Assembly: GCA_016185705.1 (NCBI GenBank)
Contig: JACPMZ010000010.1
Location: 126,913 to 190,912 of the forward strand
Source of the DNA: Candidatus Woesearchaeota archaeon
GTDB taxonomy: Archaea > Nanobdellota > Nanobdellia > Woesearchaeales > UBA10216
Direction of reading: 5' to 3'
Length of the DNA stretch: 64,000 nt
Positions 7,159-15,422 of the stretch are shown one piece after another (within the stretch, counting starts at the first letter, position 1; every line of letters starts with the position of its first letter). Position numbers and translations under genes: made by a program. The notes under the pieces are model-generated. The model did no database searches. It was given only the letters and a program-made list of their open reading frames with translations, and was not told the origin of the DNA.

Positions 7159-8774
7159 TTTTTCTTCTCAAAGAAGCCCTCTAAATCAATGCCGTTCTCG
7201 TCCTTAGGGGGCTTCTCCTCACCCCTGGAAAGAATAAAGTAAACGACAGCCAGCACTGCCAAAATCATTCCGCCGCCTATCAGATAATACAGGCTGCCAA
7301 CCAAAGGCTCTCCTGACTCTTCCGCAGGCTCTGCAATGCCGCATCCGGCAGCATCAGTAACAAAGCACCTGCACCCCCCTTCTTCAGCAACATAGCAGTT
7401 AAACCAGTACTCGCCCTGAGCCCTCAGCTTGCACTCAAACTCAATGCACTCAGCAGCAGAGCCTGAAACCGCTTCGCCGGCATCTTCCGAAAGCTTCGGC
7501 ACATCCTGATTTGGTTCGCCTGCTGTAAAGTAAAATAAAAAGCCGGCGCCGGCGAGAAGCAGCAGCAGGGCGCCAGCCGCATATTTCCAGTAGCTGCTCC
7601 TTGCAGCCTTTTTCTCCTCGCTCTTCAAAAACTCTGAAACGCTGAACTCTGATTTCTTCTCCTTCTTTGGGCTTTCAGGCAGCTCTTCCTTAAAAAAATC
7701 CGCAAAGCCATCGCTCAGCTTTGCAAAAAAACCCTTGCCTTTCTTTCCATTTGCAGCTGCCTTAACCTTGCCCAAATCCTTTTCAAATTTTGAAGCTGCC
7801 TGCCTCAGCGAGCGCTCAACCCTTTCCCGGCTTGCCTCGTCAAACTTCTGAATAGCCGATTTCAGGACATCAATTGACTTGGAAATGCCCCTGACTTCAT
7901 CTCCAATCCTGCCAACATCTTCAAGGGTGGCAGCTTTTTTCTGCAGCTGCTTAAAGTTTTCCTCAACCGCAGACAGCCCCTGGGAAATCCTGTTAACATC
8001 CCTGCTGACGCCATCCATCTTTGAAACCGCAGCATCAAAATCCTTTTTGGTTACGTAATCGTTCAAATCAACATCGCTCACAGACCTGTCCAGCGTGCTG
8101 TTAATCGAGGAAACTTGCTTGTTGACGTCAGCGAGCTTCTTGTCAAAAACCTCTTTCCTGACCATGTTGTCGCTTACAGAAGCCATCTCCGCCTTCAAGC
8201 CCTGCTCTGCAGCGTCAAGGGATTTTTTGCTTTCGCCAATTGCCGCGTCAAAAGCTTTTTTGCCTTCAGAGATGTCAGCTGCAAGCTTCTCAGCCATCTG
8301 CAAAAGCTCAGTTTTGAGCCTGGCAGCGTCCTTAACATTAACAGCTCTGCTATCAGCCTGGGAAATCCTGTCTGTCAAAGAGCGAATCTCCTCACCGAAC
8401 TTCTTGGATGAAACAGACGTGCTTTGAAGTTCATCAATCTGCGACTTGAGCTTCCTGACAGTCCTTAACTCGGCTGCCAGGTCATCCCTGCGGGAAATCC
8501 TCCTTGCAACAGCAGCAACCTTGGCATCAACTTCCTTAATGCTGTCCTCAGCGCCGGAATAGCGCTCGATGCTTGCCTCAATCTTATCAAGCCGCTCGCC
8601 AAGGCGCTTGATAAAGCTGTAGAACTCCTCCTTTAAAACAGCCGACTGGAACCTGCCTCCAAGCTCCTCAATGGCATGAAGCTCCCGGTTCACAGAGCGC
8701 TTCAAATTAAGAATGTCATCCTTCACCTTTGAGAACGCATCCTTTACACCTTTATCAAACGCTATACAGACCAC
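7155..8774 (-). CDS. Long coiled-coil membrane protein with Cys-rich extracellular loop
   Basis: 539 residues from GTG 8774. About residues 10-330 are almost continuous heptad-like helix rich in Lys, Asp, Ser and Ala, predicted coiled coil. Then come two transmembrane helices (roughly 392-415 and 492-514) separated by a loop with seven cysteines (CIEFECK...CRCF...C), and a short acidic tail. The topology suggests a cytoplasmic rod and tail with a disulfide-bonded loop outside. TATA-like box CTTTATATAT near 8808-8817. No family recognised; a structural or tethering role is a guess. Confidence 0.75.
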   Translation of the reverse strand: MVCIAFDKGVKDAFSKVKDDILNLKRSVNRELHAIEELGGRFQSAVLKEEFYSFIKRLGERLDKIEASIERYSGAEDSIKEVDAKVAAVARRISRRDDLAAELRTVRKLKSQIDELQSTSVSSKKFGEEIRSLTDRISQADSRAVNVKDAARLKTELLQMAEKLAADISEGKKAFDAAIGESKKSLDAAEQGLKAEMASVSDNMVRKEVFDKKLADVNKQVSSINSTLDRSVSDVDLNDYVTKKDFDAAVSKMDGVSRDVNRISQGLSAVEENFKQLQKKAATLEDVGRIGDEVRGISKSIDVLKSAIQKFDEASRERVERSLRQAASKFEKDLGKVKAAANGKKGKGFFAKLSDGFADFFKEELPESPKKEKKSEFSVSEFLKSEEKKAARSSYWKYAAGALLLLLAGAGFLFYFTAGEPNQDVPKLSEDAGEAVSGSAAECIEFECKLRAQGEYWFNCYVAEEGGCRCFVTDAAGCGIAEPAEESGEPLVGSLYYLIGGGMILAVLAVVYFILSRGEEKPPKDENGIDLEGFFEKKN

Positions 8775-8825
8775 CCCGTGTATTTATTTAAAAGTAGCAA
8801 CAGAGATATATAAAGTTTTTGGTGG

Positions 8826-10007
8826 CTAATTATAATTCCCGCTAAGATTCTCCAATGCCGCAATCCCGGGGAGCTTTTTGCCTTCAAGAACCATAAGCAT
8901 AGCTCCTCCCCCGCTTGAGGTGTGAGAGAATTTTCCTTCCACACCTGCCTTTTTAGCTGCAGCAATAGTGTCCCCTCCCCCTATAAGGGTTGTGGCTTTG
9001 GATTTTGCTATGAACCTTGCTATCTCATTAGTACCGTTAGCGAACTTATCCATCTCAAACACTCCCATCGGGCCATTCCAAACAATGGAAGATGCCTCGT
9101 TAAGCTCTTTCTTGAATGTCTCGACAGTTTTTGGCCCTATGTCCAGGCCCAACCACCCCTTTTCAAACTTATCTGCACTGATAATTTTTGTATTAGCGCC
9201 TTCGTCAAACTTATCGGCAGCAACAGCATCACTCTGCAATACAATTTTGCCGCTTTTCATAAATTCTTTTGCTTGGCTTACAAAATCCTTCTCAAATTTG
9301 TTATCGCCTACTGAATAACCTTCTGCCCTGAGGAATGTGAAAGCCATAGCACCTCCTATGAGAATCTTATCTACGACCTTCAAAAGATTTTCTATCATTC
9401 TTATCTTATCAGAAACTTTTGCGCCGCCAAGAACAGCAATAAACGGCCGCTTTGGGCTTTCCAACAGTTCCGTTTGAATCCTCATTTCCTTTTCCAGCAA
9501 AAAACCGGCATACGAAGGAAGCAATTTCGGCAGCATAGTTATAGATACTGTATCCCGGTGTGAACTTGAAAATGCGTCATTAACATAAATTTCAGCGTAA
9601 CCTGCCAGGTCTTTGGCAAAGGCAGTGTCCTTTGCTTCCTCCTCCTTATGAAACAAAACATTTTCAAGAAAAATTATTTCGCCCTCCTTTAAGCTCTTTA
9701 CAGCTGCCCTAACTTTGCTGCCAACACATTCATCAAAAGCCTTAACAGGAACTCCAATAAGCTCAGAAAGTCTGGCAGCAGTTTTCTTAACGCTCAATTT
9801 CTCGACCCTCTTGCCTTTAGGCCTTCCTATCTTGGTAAGAAGAATTATCTTGGCCTTTTTCCTTAGGAGACGCTTAATAGTAGGCAAACCTTCCAAAATT
9901 CTGGTGTCATCCGTAATATTTCCTGAGTCATCAACAGGAACGTCCATACCAACCCGTACAATAACACGTTTCCCATCCAAGTCAGCGTCCTTCAATGTCT
10001 TAAACAT
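8826..10007 (-). CDS. pgk: Phosphoglycerate kinase
   Basis: 393 residues from ATG 10007 (MFKTLKDADLDGKRV). Catalyses the reversible transfer of phosphate between 1,3-bisphosphoglycerate and ADP. Characteristic segments: RVGMDVPVDDSG near the N-terminus, IGRPKGKR, GGAKVSDKI in the middle, and GGGDTIAAAKKAG with SSGGGAMLMVLEGKKLPG at the C-terminus (nucleotide site). It overlaps gatA by 8 bp, so it is translated from the aspS-gatA transcript. With gap at 13265 it forms the lower-glycolysis pair of this window. Confidence 0.95.
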   Translation of the reverse strand: MFKTLKDADLDGKRVIVRVGMDVPVDDSGNITDDTRILEGLPTIKRLLRKKAKIILLTKIGRPKGKRVEKLSVKKTAARLSELIGVPVKAFDECVGSKVRAAVKSLKEGEIIFLENVLFHKEEEAKDTAFAKDLAGYAEIYVNDAFSSSHRDTVSITMLPKLLPSYAGFLLEKEMRIQTELLESPKRPFIAVLGGAKVSDKIRMIENLLKVVDKILIGGAMAFTFLRAEGYSVGDNKFEKDFVSQAKEFMKSGKIVLQSDAVAADKFDEGANTKIISADKFEKGWLGLDIGPKTVETFKKELNEASSIVWNGPMGVFEMDKFANGTNEIARFIAKSKATTLIGGGDTIAAAKKAGVEGKFSHTSSGGGAMLMVLEGKKLPGIAALENLSGNYN

Positions 10008-11370
10008 TTGTGCCCTCAAAAGCTTTCATAACCCGCAACAGCAACTCCTCCTTAAACGCAGGCGCCATTACCTGCAGGCCAACCGGAATGCCGTCTATCC
10101 TTCCGCATCCAACAACCCCTGCGCAGATGCCTGCAAGATTTGCAGGAATCGTAAAGGCATCGTAAGCATACATAATTTTAGGGTCGGAAATGTGTCCGCC
10201 AATCTTGTGGGGAAGCATCGGAGTAACCGGAGATACGAGGACATCAACTTTTTTGAAAGCAGCGTCAAAATCCCTCTCAATCAGCTTGCGCACAGCAAGC
10301 GCCTTCCTGTAGTATTTTCCTGCATGCTCTGCCCTGGAAATTTCTTTGCCGCCCAGGATTCTGCGGAGAACTTCCTCGCCGCAGGCATCCTCAATTTTCT
10401 TTCCGTATTTCCTGCCGTCAAACTTCCTTGTGCTGGAAAAAAACTCCACGTACACCAGCGGATAGTAAGTTTGTATCGCCAGATGAATGTATTTCAAATT
10501 TGCGTTCAGGATTTTGGAATTGTTCTGACTGGCAAAAGCAGAGGCAGCAGCTTTAACTTTTTCATAAATCCTTTTATCAGCGCACAGTTTCTCAAAATCG
10601 CTGCTAAGCCCGATTTTCAGATTGGTTGATCTTTTTGCGAGGGAAGCAGTGTAGGAGGGAACCGGATGCTCAAAAGTCGTGGCATCATAGTTACTTCTGC
10701 CGCAAATTACTTCCATCAAAAGCGCAGAGCCGAAAACATCGCTGCTCAGCGGCCCAATCTGCTCCAGGCTCATGGACAAATCAACCAGGCCAAACCTGCT
10801 CACCCTTCCATAGCTCGGCTTAACGCCAGCAATGCCGCAATGCGAGGCCGGATTCCTGATTGAGCCGCCGGTGTCTGCGCCTAACGCAAGGTCGCACATG
10901 CCGGCAGCGACAGCTGCTGCGCTGCCGCTGCTTGAGCCGCCCGGAATTCTGCCCGGAGCAGCAGGATTGTCAGTAGCGCCGAACGCACTGCTCTCGCCTG
11001 AGCTGCCGCATGCAAACTCATCCATGTTTGCCATGCCGATGATTACGCCTCCTTCTGCCTTAATCCGCCTTATAACATCAGCGTCAAAAGTTCCGTAATA
11101 ATTTTCCAGAGTCTGTGAAGCGCAGCTCACCTGCATGTCCAACGCAGAAATATTGGCCTTGACAGCAACAGCAAGGCCAGCAAGCTTGCCAGCTTTCTTC
11201 CTTTTAATGCTGCGGTCAACCTCCTCAGCATCCCTCAGGGCGTTCTCATTAACATTAAGGATGGCATTAATTTCAGGATTTTCAGCTTTAATCACTCTGA
11301 GAAAATTCCTGACATTATCGGCAGCAGAAAGCTCGCCTTTTTTAATCTTAAGCAATTTATCCTTAATCAT
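10000..11370 (-). CDS. gatA: Asp-tRNA(Asn)/Glu-tRNA(Gln) amidotransferase subunit A
   Basis: 456 residues from ATG 11370, chosen because GGAG lies 6 bp upstream; open frame extends a few codons further. Amidase-signature enzyme that releases ammonia from glutamine or asparagine for tRNA-bound Asp or Glu. The Ser-cisSer-Lys catalytic set is visible: Lys in VAVKANIS, Ser in GGSSSGSAAAVAAG, and Ser in GADTGGSIRNPA. Lies directly downstream of aspS, which fits the indirect route to Asn-tRNA. GatB is not in the window; a GatC-like gene is at 29848. Confidence 0.92.
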   Translation of the reverse strand: MIKDKLLKIKKGELSAADNVRNFLRVIKAENPEINAILNVNENALRDAEEVDRSIKRKKAGKLAGLAVAVKANISALDMQVSCASQTLENYYGTFDADVIRRIKAEGGVIIGMANMDEFACGSSGESSAFGATDNPAAPGRIPGGSSSGSAAAVAAGMCDLALGADTGGSIRNPASHCGIAGVKPSYGRVSRFGLVDLSMSLEQIGPLSSDVFGSALLMEVICGRSNYDATTFEHPVPSYTASLAKRSTNLKIGLSSDFEKLCADKRIYEKVKAAASAFASQNNSKILNANLKYIHLAIQTYYPLVYVEFFSSTRKFDGRKYGKKIEDACGEEVLRRILGGKEISRAEHAGKYYRKALAVRKLIERDFDAAFKKVDVLVSPVTPMLPHKIGGHISDPKIMYAYDAFTIPANLAGICAGVVGCGRIDGIPVGLQVMAPAFKEELLLRVMKAFEGTNV

Positions 11371-11431
11371 TGCCATCTCCACAACCAACTTTTATCCTGT
11401 GCCAGCAACCACCGGAAAAACCAGGGCGTAT

Positions 11432-13177
11432 TTACTTCAAAACATCAGTCTTCAAATGCAGTTCCTTCATCTGCCTTTCATCAATGCTGCCTGGCGAGCC
11501 GTCCATCGGGCACTGTGCAGCTTTGTTCTTCGGGAAAGCGATAACCTCCCTGATGTCGTTAAACCCAAGCATCAGGGCAACTGTCCTGTCAAAGCCCCAG
11601 CCAATGCCGCCATGGACAGGAGCGCCGTATCTGTAGGCATTCAGCAGGAATCCGAATTTTTCATCAGCTTCCTGCTCTGAGATGCCAATCCTTTTCAAGA
11701 CCTTCTTCTGCAATTCAGGTTCAGTAATCCTGATAGAGCCTGAGCCGAGCTCAACGCCGTTCAAAACCAGGTCATACAGTTGGGCGTAAACTTTCTCAGG
11801 ACTATTCTCAATGTATTTGATGTGGTCATGAACAGGCATTACAAAAGGGTGGTGCGAATAAGTCCACTTATTCTCGTCCTCGTTAAACTCAAACAAAGGA
11901 AAATCCACAACCCAGCAGAACCTGAACTCGCCCGGCTTAATCAGGTTTAAGCGGTGCGCCAGCTCCAGCCGCAGCCTGCCAAGCACGCCAGCAACAACCT
12001 TTGGGGCATCTGCAACAAAAAACAAAACACTTCCTCTCTTTGCTTTGGTTTTCTGCAGAATCTGCTTCTGCACGCTCTTGTCAAAAAACTTTACAATTGA
12101 AGATTCCAGGCCGGAAGCAGTAACTTTCATCCACGCCAGTCCTTTAGCTCCGTTTTCCTGCGCCCAGGAAATAAGCGAATCAATCTCATTCCTGCTGAAA
12201 TCTTTTTCTGCAACTATGCACTTAACCTGCTCTGCTCCGGAAAAAACCTTGAAGCCGGACTTTTTAACAGCGTCTGTAACATCAATAAGCTCCATGCCAA
12301 ACCTTAAGTCCGGCTTGTCGCTGCCGTACCTGCTTATTGCTTCATTATAAGTGAGTTTAGGAAAAGGGCTTGCATACTTTTTGCCGGTAACAACCTGAAG
12401 AAGGTGCTTGCAGCAGCCCTCCACAACCCCCATGATATCAGCGGGCTCAGCAAAGCTCATTTCCAAATCAATCTGCGTGTGCTCAGGCTGCCTGTCTTGG
12501 CGGAGGTCCTCATCACGCAAACAGCGAGCCATCTGGTAGTACCTGTCAAACCCTGCAATCATCAGAATCTGCTTGTAAAGCTGCGGGCTCTGAGGCAAAG
12601 CGTAAAACCTGCCGGGATTAACCCTTGAAGGAACAATATAGTCGCGAGCGCCTTCAGGAGTGCTTTTGATAAGCATAGGAGTCTCAATCTCAACAAATCC
12701 GAGCTTGTTAAGGTATTCGCGGGCAGCCTGCGCTGCCTTATGGCGCACAATCAGATTATGCTGCATTTTCGGTCTGCGCAGGTCAAGATAGCGGTACTTC
12801 AGCCGGGTTTCCTCGCTTGCCTCAGCATTGTCATCAATCTCAATTGGAGGAACCTCTGCCCTGGCAACAACATCAAGCTTATCTGCTAAAATCTCAACCT
12901 CTCCTGTCTTCATCTTTTTGTTGACCATATTCTTGGGGCGGTGCCTTACCTTTCCTTCAGCAGCAATCACCCACTCCCTGCCAATGTGCTCGGCAGCTTT
13001 ATGCACATCCTTGTTATGGGAAGGGTCAAAGACAATCTGGCTTATGCCGTAACGGTCGCGAAGGTCAATAAAGATAACCCCGCCGTGGTCGCGGCGCGCA
13101 TTAGTCCAGCCGGCAACCTTAACCTTCCTGCCTATGTCTTTGGCAGTAAGCTCACCGCATGTATGAGTCCTGAGCAT
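11432..13177 (-). CDS. aspS: Aspartyl-tRNA synthetase, bacterial type with GAD domain
   Basis: 581 residues, the length of bacterial AspRS; archaeal AspRS is about 430. Order: N-terminal OB fold binding the anticodon (about 1-105), class II core, a GAD insertion (about 290-400), and the core's end with motif 3 GIGWGFDRTVALMLG. Attaches Asp to tRNA-Asp; if non-discriminating, also to tRNA-Asn, for GatCAB to amidate. Followed by gatA and pgk on the same strand. A TATA-like box at about 13197-13206 lies 25 bp before the ATG. Bacterial origin by transfer is inferred from domain architecture. Confidence 0.95.
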   Translation of the reverse strand: MLRTHTCGELTAKDIGRKVKVAGWTNARRDHGGVIFIDLRDRYGISQIVFDPSHNKDVHKAAEHIGREWVIAAEGKVRHRPKNMVNKKMKTGEVEILADKLDVVARAEVPPIEIDDNAEASEETRLKYRYLDLRRPKMQHNLIVRHKAAQAAREYLNKLGFVEIETPMLIKSTPEGARDYIVPSRVNPGRFYALPQSPQLYKQILMIAGFDRYYQMARCLRDEDLRQDRQPEHTQIDLEMSFAEPADIMGVVEGCCKHLLQVVTGKKYASPFPKLTYNEAISRYGSDKPDLRFGMELIDVTDAVKKSGFKVFSGAEQVKCIVAEKDFSRNEIDSLISWAQENGAKGLAWMKVTASGLESSIVKFFDKSVQKQILQKTKAKRGSVLFFVADAPKVVAGVLGRLRLELAHRLNLIKPGEFRFCWVVDFPLFEFNEDENKWTYSHHPFVMPVHDHIKYIENSPEKVYAQLYDLVLNGVELGSGSIRITEPELQKKVLKRIGISEQEADEKFGFLLNAYRYGAPVHGGIGWGFDRTVALMLGFNDIREVIAFPKNKAAQCPMDGSPGSIDERQMKELHLKTDVLK

Positions 13178-13196
13178 GTCCAGAAGAATTGGATGT

Positions 13197-13234
13197 TATT
13201 TTATAAAGCTTGCGACTCCAAAAACTATATAAAC
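13197..13234. promoter_or_regulatory. Divergent promoters of aspS and gap
   Basis: Two TATA-like boxes: 13197-13206 (minus strand, about 25 bp before the aspS ATG) and CTATATAAAC at 13225-13234 (plus strand, 30-40 bp before the gap start). The 87-bp gap between the two start codons leaves room for little else. Confidence 0.55.
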
Positions 13235-13264
13235 TTCCAAAATGAAATAGCAGCTGTGGTGCAA

Positions 13265-14257
13265 GTGTTAAGAGTTGCTATCAACGGCTTCGGAAGGATT
13301 GGCAGGCAGGTTCTGCAGGCAGGCATCGGGGAAAAGGGCATTGAGTGGGTGGCGGTGAATGATTTGGCCACTCCTGAAACACTGGCATACCTTCTGAAGT
13401 ACGATTCTGTTCATGGAAGAAGCCCTGTTCCGGTAATTGCAGGCAAAGACCACATAATTGTTGCAGGCAGGAAAATAAAGGTTCTTTCAGAAAAAGAGCC
13501 TGAAAAGCTTCCGTGGAAGCAGCTGAAAATAGACGTTGTAGTTGAAAGCACAGGCATTTTCAGCAAGCGCGAAGACGCTGAAAAGCATCTGCAGGCAGGC
13601 GCAAAAAAAGTGTTGATAACAGCTCCTGGCAAGGGGCCTATGTTTACTGTGGTGAAGGGCGTAAATGACGGCAAATACAACAAAAAAACAGATCATATTG
13701 TTTCCAATGCGAGCTGCACAACTAACTGCCTCGCTCCCATAGCAAGGGTTCTGGCAGACAGCTTCGGCATAAAGCACGGTGCAATGACAACCGTGCACAG
13801 CTACACAGCAGACCAGCGGCTTGTTGACGCTCCGCACAGAGACCCGAGGCGCGGCAGGTCAGCGGCAATAAACATTGTTCCCACTTCCACAGGAGCTGCA
13901 AAGGCCGTAACTGAAACAATACCTGAGCTTCGCGACAAGCTTAACGGGCACGCATTAAGGGTTCCGACTCCTGACGGCAGCTTGACAGACTTTGTATGCA
14001 TAGTGAAGAAGCCGACCACAGTTGACAGGGTGAATGATGCCTTCAGGCAGGCAGCAAAGGGTTACATGAAGGGCATAATAGAATACACTGACGAGCCCAT
14101 AGTAAGCTCAGACATCATAGGAAACCCGGCATCAGCAGTGTTTGACAGCCAGATGACAATGGTGATAGACAGCGTGCTGGTAAAGGTAATGGCATGGTAT
14201 GACAACGAAATCGGCTACAGCAGAAGAACCGTTGACATCCTGAAAACCCTGATTTGA
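13265..14257 (+). CDS. gap: Glyceraldehyde-3-phosphate dehydrogenase, class I (bacterial type)
   Basis: 330 residues if it starts at GTG 13265 (MLRVAINGFGRIGR); GTG codons at 13256 and 13259 are alternatives and the frame runs further upstream inside aspS antisense. Rossmann GFGRIGR at the N-terminus, catalytic Cys in SNASCTTNCLAP, and RVPTPDGS, WYDNEIGYS in the C-terminal domain. This is the phosphorylating class I enzyme of bacteria and eukaryotes rather than the archaeal class II form, suggesting transfer. Divergent from aspS and followed by a palindromic element. Confidence 0.93.
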   Translation: MLRVAINGFGRIGRQVLQAGIGEKGIEWVAVNDLATPETLAYLLKYDSVHGRSPVPVIAGKDHIIVAGRKIKVLSEKEPEKLPWKQLKIDVVVESTGIFSKREDAEKHLQAGAKKVLITAPGKGPMFTVVKGVNDGKYNKKTDHIVSNASCTTNCLAPIARVLADSFGIKHGAMTTVHSYTADQRLVDAPHRDPRRGRSAAINIVPTSTGAAKAVTETIPELRDKLNGHALRVPTPDGSLTDFVCIVKKPTTVDRVNDAFRQAAKGYMKGIIEYTDEPIVSSDIIGNPASAVFDSQMTMVIDSVLVKVMAWYDNEIGYSRRTVDILKTLI

Positions 14258-14292
14258 AAAGGTTTTTAAAGCTTGCACATTAATAAACAGCA

Positions 14293-14378
14293 GGCGCACA
14301 TTGCTCATATCATTGTCGCTATTTCCTTTTTCCCTCCCAAAAGGTTAAGGAGAAGAAAAGGAAATGAATGATGGGCGC
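14293..14378. repeat. Nested palindromic element downstream of gap
   Basis: Inner arms ATTTCCTTTT (14321-14330) / AAAAGGAAAT (14356-14365) and outer arms GGCGC (14293-14297) / GCGCC (14374-14378) enclose a core TTCCCTCCCAAAAGGTTAAGGAG. Lies 35 bp after the gap stop, in the short space before the next gene on the same strand. Confidence 0.55.
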
Positions 14379-14392
14379 CGGGAGTTGGCAAA

Positions 14393-14647
14393 ATGAAAAA
14401 GAGGGCAAAAGCAGCAAAAACAAGGCGCATCCCGGGATACCGCACAGTCCCTGTATCAGGCGGTTTTATGTTAACGTCAATGCTCGGCTTTCTCGTGGTG
14501 ACTGTTTACACCATATATGGCAAAATAGGCCTGCCATACGGCTTTGCCATGGACCTGATATTTGTAATAATGTTCATCGCTTCTGTAGTATCAATAACTC
14601 CGGCTTTTCCTGCAGAGCTGGGCAAGCAGAGATATTATAGCAAATGA
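14393..14647 (+). CDS. Small two-helix membrane protein
   Basis: 84 residues: a strongly basic N-terminus (KKRAKAAKTRR), then two hydrophobic helices (about residues 24-44 and 49-70) and a short tail. No motif or family recognised. Its neighbours are gap upstream and a noncoding palindromic region downstream. Confidence 0.6.
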   Translation: MKKRAKAAKTRRIPGYRTVPVSGGFMLTSMLGFLVVTVYTIYGKIGLPYGFAMDLIFVIMFIASVVSITPAFPAELGKQRYYSK

Positions 14648-14781
14648 CACAAATCTTTATACATGGATATGTCATTTGCTTATTACGAACGGGCAACTAT
14701 CTGTATGAAAACCATTGTCCGTGAGTATAGGAAAAAATCGCTTTGCATCTGCCTCTTTCTGCTTTCTCTTGGCGTCGGTGT

Positions 14782-14887
14782 CTCCGCAAAAGGACTTTTT
14801 CTTCCGCGCCCTGTTTGCACTTCCCTTAATTTTCGATGGAGGTGGAAACAGGGCGCTGTTGCCAGAGCAGATTATCTGCTTGCGGAG
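14782..14887. repeat. Nested palindromic element
   Basis: Inner arms GCGCCCTGTTT (14806-14816) / AAACAGGGCGC (14846-14856), perfect 11 bp, around CACTTCCCTTAATTTTCGAT; outer arms CTCCGCAA (14782-14789) / TTGCGGAG (14880-14887). Same architecture as the other family members. It fills most of the 14648-14933 gap, which also has a TATA-like box near 14652-14662; the ORF running through the palindrome is probably not a gene. Confidence 0.7.
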
Positions 14888-14933
14888 GTGCTGAAGGTGG
14901 AGCGGATAAGGGTGGTTGCAGGAAGAAAACCGG

Positions 14934-15422
14934 CTACGGGGATGCGATTAGTTTGTTGTTAAGAAATGTGGTTGCTCCTATTCCTGTTAACACCATGGTG
15001 GTTACTATTATGCCTGCTATTACCACTCCCATTGATATTGCCACCATTGCCTTTTTTCTTTCCATGCCAAACAGCCATGCTGCCAGTGTTCCTGTGTATG
15101 CGCCTGTTACGGGAAGCGGTACTGCAACGAATATGGCCAGCCCCAGGTATCCGTATTTGGATATGTGGCTGTGGGTTTTGCGGTGTGTGCGCTCGATAAA
15201 TCTGTTTATTGTTTTTTTGTATAAGCCAAAGTGCATCAGGTGGTGGTGGATGTTGTCGAGGAACAGGAATATTATTGGGATGACCATGACATTGGCTGCT
15301 ACAGCGATGAAGAATACCATGTTGGGATTTAACCCGGATATTATGCCGTATGGTATTGCGCCTCTCAGCTCAGATATGGGAAGCATGCTTAAGAAAATGG
15401 TTGTTATTATTTCTAATTCCAT
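14934..15422 (-). CDS. Membrane protein of the small multidrug export family (COG2426)
   Basis: 162 residues with four or five hydrophobic segments. The N-terminal pattern LSMLPISELRGAIPYGI and the later GYLGLAIFVAVPLPVTGAYTG are hallmarks of COG2426 (Sm_multidrug_ex). The transport name is historical and substrate is not known. It overlaps the end of the CCA-adding enzyme gene by 10 bp on the same strand, so it is the downstream gene of that operon. Confidence 0.8.
   Translation of the reverse strand: MELEIITTIFLSMLPISELRGAIPYGIISGLNPNMVFFIAVAANVMVIPIIFLFLDNIHHHLMHFGLYKKTINRFIERTHRKTHSHISKYGYLGLAIFVAVPLPVTGAYTGTLAAWLFGMERKKAMVAISMGVVIAGIIVTTMVLTGIGATTFLNNKLIASP

Noticed and set aside
12941-13264. 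N-terminal extension of GAPDH of about 108 codons.
   Set aside because: It lies on the opposite strand of the aspS coding region and precedes the TATA box; GAPDH homology starts at VLRVAINGFGRIGR.
14663-14962. A 99-codon plus-strand ORF with a signal-like stretch (LCICLFLLSLGVGVSA).
   Set aside because: It runs straight through a nested palindrome and overlaps the 3' end of the opposite COG2426 gene; codon use does not look like neighbours. Treated as noncoding.
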